In this document: one piece after another, positions 31,472 to 35,267 of the stretch | Layout: every line of letters starts with the position of its first letter | Numbering within the stretch: the stretch's first letter is position 1 | Position numbers and translations under genes: made by a program | Notes under the pieces: model-generated | What the model was told of the DNA's origin: nothing | The model's database searches: none | The model's input: the letters and a program-made list of their open reading frames with translations, nothing else | NCBI GenBank assembly: GCA_003990745.1 | Contig: RBNI01000259.1 | Span: 1-35,267 of the forward strand | Length of the DNA stretch: 35,267 nt | Origin: Jimgerdemannia flammicorona | Taxonomy: Eukaryota; Mucoromycota; Endogonomycetes; Endogonales; Endogonaceae | Direction: 5' to 3'

Positions 31472-32292
31472 ATGCCTACTGCCCACCAAACCTCAAGATC
31501 AAGGAATCACCAAGATATCTTAGTCGAGAAAAGGATGTTCCAAAACATCTGAAGAGCCATGGGGACCTGCTCAAGAAGGACTCCTAGTGTCAACCTGGGT
31601 ACTGCAGACCCTTATTACTTCATTCTCTACCACTACGAAATGGAAATAAAGATCACCATTACTACTGAATACCTCCAAATGTGGCAGGAGTATGAAATAG
31701 GAAACCTCCTCTGCCGGAAGTTCTCACAGGCCAGCACCCAAGAGCTACAAGATGCCACTCCTATAGATATATGTAAAATGAGGACAGCTAATAAGATCCA
31801 TCAGATCTTCAGGCATGCACCATGGTTGATCTCCAACTTGGAGTATGTTAGAGTCTCAGACTTCAGAGACCTGTCATCCTACCATATCAATGTGCTAGAA
31901 GCCAGAGTGGCTACAGAAGCCCAGTTCACTATCACTCTCAACAGTGAAGAAGTAGAAGACTTCTGATATCCTATCCTCCAGGACAACCCAGATCAATTCC
32001 TGCAAGGATTGATCTCAGTATTCCAAGGCCCAAGCATCCAGGTTAGACCTTCTTAAGACCCCACATTTGTTCTCTATTTTGTGGAAGAGAATCTCATAGA
32101 CTGGAGAGCTCCAGATTCCCTTGTTCCCGATTTCCCGCCACAGCCGAATGTGATGACGTCATCACACATGATATCGACATATGTGAGATATGTGACAAAG
32201 TACACAAAAATGACAAATTCGCGAATCTCATCTCCTTCAGTAATGATGATGATGAGGATGAAGCCCCCATAATCCTGAACTTTCTGCTCTAA
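31472..32292 (+). pseudogene. LTR-encoded protein, copy in A2 3' LTR
   Basis: ATG at 31472, TAA at 32290-32292. Changes: TGA near 31549 in NI-RAMG, TGA 31964-31966 for Trp of EDFWHPIL, TAA for Gln in RPSQDPTF near 32054, and a 1-nt loss near 32145 that shifts the acidic part until the shared end. It has a single DDVI block, like the A1 3' LTR and unlike both 5' LTRs. Middle part otherwise colinear with the other copies (LGTADPYYFILY, SNLEYVRVSDFRDLSSYHI). Confidence 0.65.
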
Positions 32293-32496
32293 GTTCTTTG
32301 TTACACTGAATAATGCCAGCACTGGTATTCTAAGGTGACACAAAATTGTTTCAGCACTGGCATTTTGATGTGATACTAAATAATGCCAGCATCCTGAACC
32401 TGTACAACCATCAGTATCAACCCTGGAACTTAGTAGTTTTAGTTATTGGAATTTATATTTAGCTTTATATCTTAGCAACCATTGAATTATATTTTG

Positions 32497-32503
32497 TATA
32501 AAT
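32497..32503 (+). promoter_or_regulatory. TATA box P2 of A2 3' LTR
   Basis: TATAAAT followed by GAAATAAAG; as a 3' LTR the AATAAA would serve in polyadenylation. Confidence 0.45.
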
Positions 32504-32738
32504 ACTCCTCTTATTTCCTCTGAAATAAAGTCAGTTTCAGTTTCACTTATACATACTTCTTTACAAGCAATCTAAGAGATAACAAGATAGTTAAAGATAA
32601 GAAGTTTGAGAACTATAAGACCTTGGGAAGGCACTCCAATAAGAACTTGCTTATAACAAACTTGAGTTAGTCTAAGAGATATATCTTGAAGAGAATCTGG
32701 CATATTTGAAGGACTCAGCGACCACTATGTGACAGTAC

Positions 32739-33755
32739 ACAGACCAGTTATTTACAACTATTGAGAGTGATCAATTGCATAGCATCTTTGGTCTTCTCAA
32801 GTATGATTTATATTTACCAAGTACCAATACTATTCACAAAGATGTCCTGGAGGTCTATAGAAAGGAGCATGATAATCTCTGTTAGATACTTTAGGTAAAA
32901 TAAATAAATAAGGGCAGTACTGTGATCTTTACAAGCTGAATTATATATATATATTTATAAAGAGCTCACTAATTTAATCTCACATTCAATAAGTAGAATT
33001 TAGCAGGCAAAATTTCATTTATGATCAACACATAGATATCTCTCAATGCAATTTCATTTCTGGACATTACTGGTCATTGGATTGACCTCAATTGGTAGCT
33101 TAAATCTCTCACCCTTGACTTCATCAAACTTGCTGGCCCTCATTCTGGAGACAATATTGCAGATGCTTTTATTAGTTATATATAAGAGCTTGGGATCACA
33201 ACTAAGGTAAAAAAGAGGGACTTGCTATCAGGTCAGTATTTTGAGAGAGGTCCTAAAACAAAACAAAACAGATTTTATTAGTTATTTATTTTTGCATAAA
33301 TTTGCCAACTGAATATTTCAAGTACAGATTTTAGCCATTGTGATAGATAATACTACAAATAACTCAATATTTTTCCAAGTTTTAATGGCCAGCCTTAAAT
33401 AGAAAAATATAGCCTTTAGTGTAGAAAGCTGTCATTTATGATGCCAGGCCTACATACTGAATCTCATTATTCAGGACTATCTTATATATATAAACAAAAC
33501 ATCTAAGAGAGGAGAGGCCCTGAGTATAGTTTCCAAGCTGTGCAAACTGGTTGTATCAGTCTAATCATCTTCACAATGATAAGGTAAATTTACTGCATAG
33601 TGTAGAGCAATCAGTTTAGCCTCAAAGAGCTTATATTAGATGTCTGTATATATTGGAAGTCAATATTTGCAATGATCTAGTACATGCTGGAGTTTGCTAT
33701 GGTATGCATTCTTTTTCTTCAGTTAGCTAAAGTAACTTATTTTGGATAATTGAAG

Positions 33756-33786
<31 letters not shown>

Positions 33787-34855
33787 CAAAACAAAAAAAG
33801 TCAATAGATTCAATAGTTGCTGCTGATAAAGAAATACAGAGTGAGGCTCTAGGTGAAAGTAAGTGAGATATACTTAGAAATATTATCAGAGTTTTGGAAG
33901 TAAGTAGTAATTGCTCTAGCTCTACACTCATTTTGTCTATCTCTGTATAATGTAATATCTCACTATATATAACTGCTAGTGTTTCAATAATTGTATGAAA
34001 GATATAGTCAAACAAATGACCCTGACAATAAGCTCTATAATACTAGTATATAACCTTCTGATTGACTGACTAGAGGACAAGCTTAAGGATAGGTTAGAGG
34101 GTTGTAGTAATTTATGATTAAGCCCAGATCAGAGAGACACTATAGAGGTTACTCTAAGCAAGCTCAGAAAATACTACTCCAAAACAGATACCACTGTATA
34201 CTCAATTAGTACAGATATGTTGGTATGTAGCTATTGCCTCTTCCAAAATAGAGAAATCCCTGCAAAAACTTACTCTCTTTCTCCAAACAGTGCTGGACCT
34301 ATGCTTAAAGCTACAATATCATAAAGATCAGAGCTGAGAGCAGCACTTCATTGAGAGAACCAAGCAGACCATAATTGAAATATACCAGAAAAACTATGTA
34401 CTACTGTAAGGTTCTGGCTAAAGTCTGGATGAATATGCTGAGGGATTCCTTCTGTTCCACATTTACTTCAACAGAAAGAGGAAGAGAGAGCTATTAGTGA
34501 AAGAGCTGCCATCAATAGATGAACTTATCATTTACCTCACCAGTGACTATGTAATCCTGCTGGAGAGTACAGAGGTACTCAACTGATGGAAAGTAGGTTG
34601 TCAGGCAGGTGGTTGATTGTGTTGGGCCAATTTAATCTATCATTCTAACCACTGCTCTATCTACCAGGGCATGCAGCTGTATCAAACAGACTTCTCCAGC
34701 CTGTGTGGTATGGCTTGGGACTATCTGGTAATTTCTGCTACTAGTGCTCCCATCAAGTAGATATTCTCAGATAGAGTAGATCTTGTTGCCCCTAAGAGGT
34801 GTATACTGAATGCTGAGATAATCTGGATATATATATATCTGAAATCTTAGTGAAG
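32739..34855 (+). pseudogene. hAT-family transposase relic
   Basis: Plus-strand pieces follow hAT transposases in order: LKYDLYLPSTNTIHKDVLEV (32790-32850), GKISFMINT(stop)ISLNA and FLDITGHWID (33003-33100), AGPHSGDNIADAFI (33140-33175), LAIVIDNTTNN (33330-33365), CQAYILNLIIQDYL (33440-33485), LCKLVVSV and LILDVCIYWKS (to 33665), LVYNLLID(stop)LEDKL and KLRKYYSKTDTTVYSI (34040-34210), and the C-terminal dimerisation region AWDYLVISATSAPIK(stop)IFS (34700-34760) with APKRCILNAEI. The first catalytic region DxW reads N-T-stop; the Asp of the DNxxNN motif remains. A poly-T/poly-A block (33757-33787) interrupts it. Gypsy A2 sits directly upstream, so the N-terminus lies before 18960 or is lost. 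Transposase would bind terminal repeats and cut the element out. Confidence 0.82.
33757..33796. repeat. Poly-T followed by poly-A block
   Basis: About 15 T followed by about 18 A and an A-rich tail with CAAAACAAAA; self-complementary. It lies inside the hAT relic. Confidence 0.8.
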
Positions 34856-34924
34856 CTTGGGCTGCTAAAATTCAGCAGGTCCTGGGATTCACAGATAAGT
34901 TAATTGGCCTTGTGGATTATTTAA

Positions 34925-34960
34925 TACTTTTTCAAAAATAAAAAGAAAAAAAAAACTTAG
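34925..34960. repeat. A-rich simple sequence after the hAT relic
   Basis: Run of AAAAATAAAAAGAAAAAAAAAA type between the transposase end and the tandem repeats; no gene. Confidence 0.6.
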
Positions 34961-34992
34961 AACTCAGCTCAGAGTTTGTGGCCCAAGTAGGT

Positions 34993-35267
34993 CAATAGTT
35001 GGTGGAGTTAGTAGTAATAGAGGGAGCATACAAAATTTACAGCCCTCTATCAGCAGCAAGGGGCAGTTACAAGCTATCAGTACCCAGATTAGTAAGTGGG
35101 GTCAGTGGGCATAGAGTTGGTGGAGAGAGTGTGCAAAATTTGCAGCCCTCTACCAGCAGCAAGAGGCAGCCCTAAGCTACAAGTGTCCAGAGCAGAGGAG
35201 TTGACAGAGGGGGCAGAGTAGGTGGAGGGAGTGTGCAAAATTTGTGGCCCTCCACCAGTAGCAAGGG
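34993..35267. repeat. Tandem repeat of about 102 bp with internal hairpin, runs off right edge
   Basis: The word CAAAATTT recurs with its AAAATTT at 35032, 35135 and 35237 (spacing 103 and 102 bp). Each unit has GAGGGAG(C/T)... before it and CCCTC(T/C)A(T/C)CAG after it, so the flanks GGAGGG and CCCTCC can pair. The last unit is cut by the window. Could be a satellite or subterminal repeats of the hAT element. Confidence 0.8.

Larger units (their letters stand above)
18960..32734 (+). mobile_element. Gypsy A2: dUTPase-encoding Ty3/gypsy element with nested copia
   Basis: Plus-strand copy of the family of A1. The 5' LTR starts TGTAACGG at 18960 and ends GTGACA at 25561; the 3' LTR is 31230-32734. 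Subtracting the copia element and its 5-bp duplication (5081 bp) leaves 8694 bp, close to the 8768 bp of A1. GTAC flanks both ends. The internal part has the same gene order as A1 but more decay: RT YIDD reads YVDN and the protease DTGA reads NTGA. Small deletions in gag and 1-nt losses before RT break the frame. Confidence 0.95.
31230..32734 (+). repeat. Gypsy A2 3' LTR
   Basis: 1505 bp, uninterrupted, TGTAATGG to GTGACA. Differs in length from the 5' LTR by a 15-bp in-frame block absent here and a 1-nt loss near 32145. Confidence 0.94.

Noticed and set aside
33737..34015. Minus-strand frame of 92 codons with poly-Phe/Lys end
   Set aside because: Antisense to the hAT relic and starts from the poly-T/poly-A block.

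Overview
Every recognisable coding sequence in this window belongs to a transposable element; I found no host gene, tRNA or rRNA. The mixture (a LINE with APE endonuclease and reverse transcriptase, two families of Ty3/gypsy elements, a Ty1/copia element and a hAT transposase) in a compact nested block, with nearly all stop codons explained by C-to-T or G-to-A transitions, suggests a filamentous fungus whose repeats suffer cytosine deamination (CpG loss plus CpA-to-TpA changes like RIP). The species cannot be read from the window. No functional element is visible; all carry stops, frameshifts or catalytic-residue changes.

Layout: 1 to about 5690 is a decayed LINE on the minus strand, running off the left edge. 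About 5690-7714 and 16483-17885 are two decayed gypsy fragments (family B, minus strand). Between them sits gypsy A1 (7715-16482, minus strand), a complete 8.8 kb element with 1.5 kb LTRs and a CTAG target duplication. 17886-18959 is AT-rich with a 14-bp minisatellite. Gypsy A2 (18960-32734, plus strand), the same family as A1, is complete with a GTAC target duplication. A copia element (20151-25226, plus strand, CTGTA duplication) is nested in its 5' LTR. A2 appears to have landed in or beside a hAT transposase relic (32739-34855), which is followed by a roughly 102-bp tandem repeat running off the right edge.

Family A is the most interesting part. Comparison of the two copies indicates one ancestral gag-pol frame: gag with CCHC knuckle, aspartic protease, a Cys-rich linker, a dUTPase with all five family motifs, reverse transcriptase, RNase H and integrase. 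Each 1.5 kb LTR also carries its own sense-strand reading frame of about 270-278 codons, recognisable in all four LTR copies, with a TATA box about 85 bp upstream and a second TATA box further down that would serve the genomic gag-pol transcript. I do not recognise the LTR protein. An LTR that encodes a protein from its own promoter resembles in layout the accessory gene in the LTR of some vertebrate retroviruses, and is the best candidate here for something undescribed.

Order of events (inference): the LINE, gypsy B and hAT are oldest and nearly CpG-free; A1 and A2 inserted into this landscape; copia came last, split the A2 5' LTR between the LTR reading frame and the gag promoter, and still keeps many CpGs.
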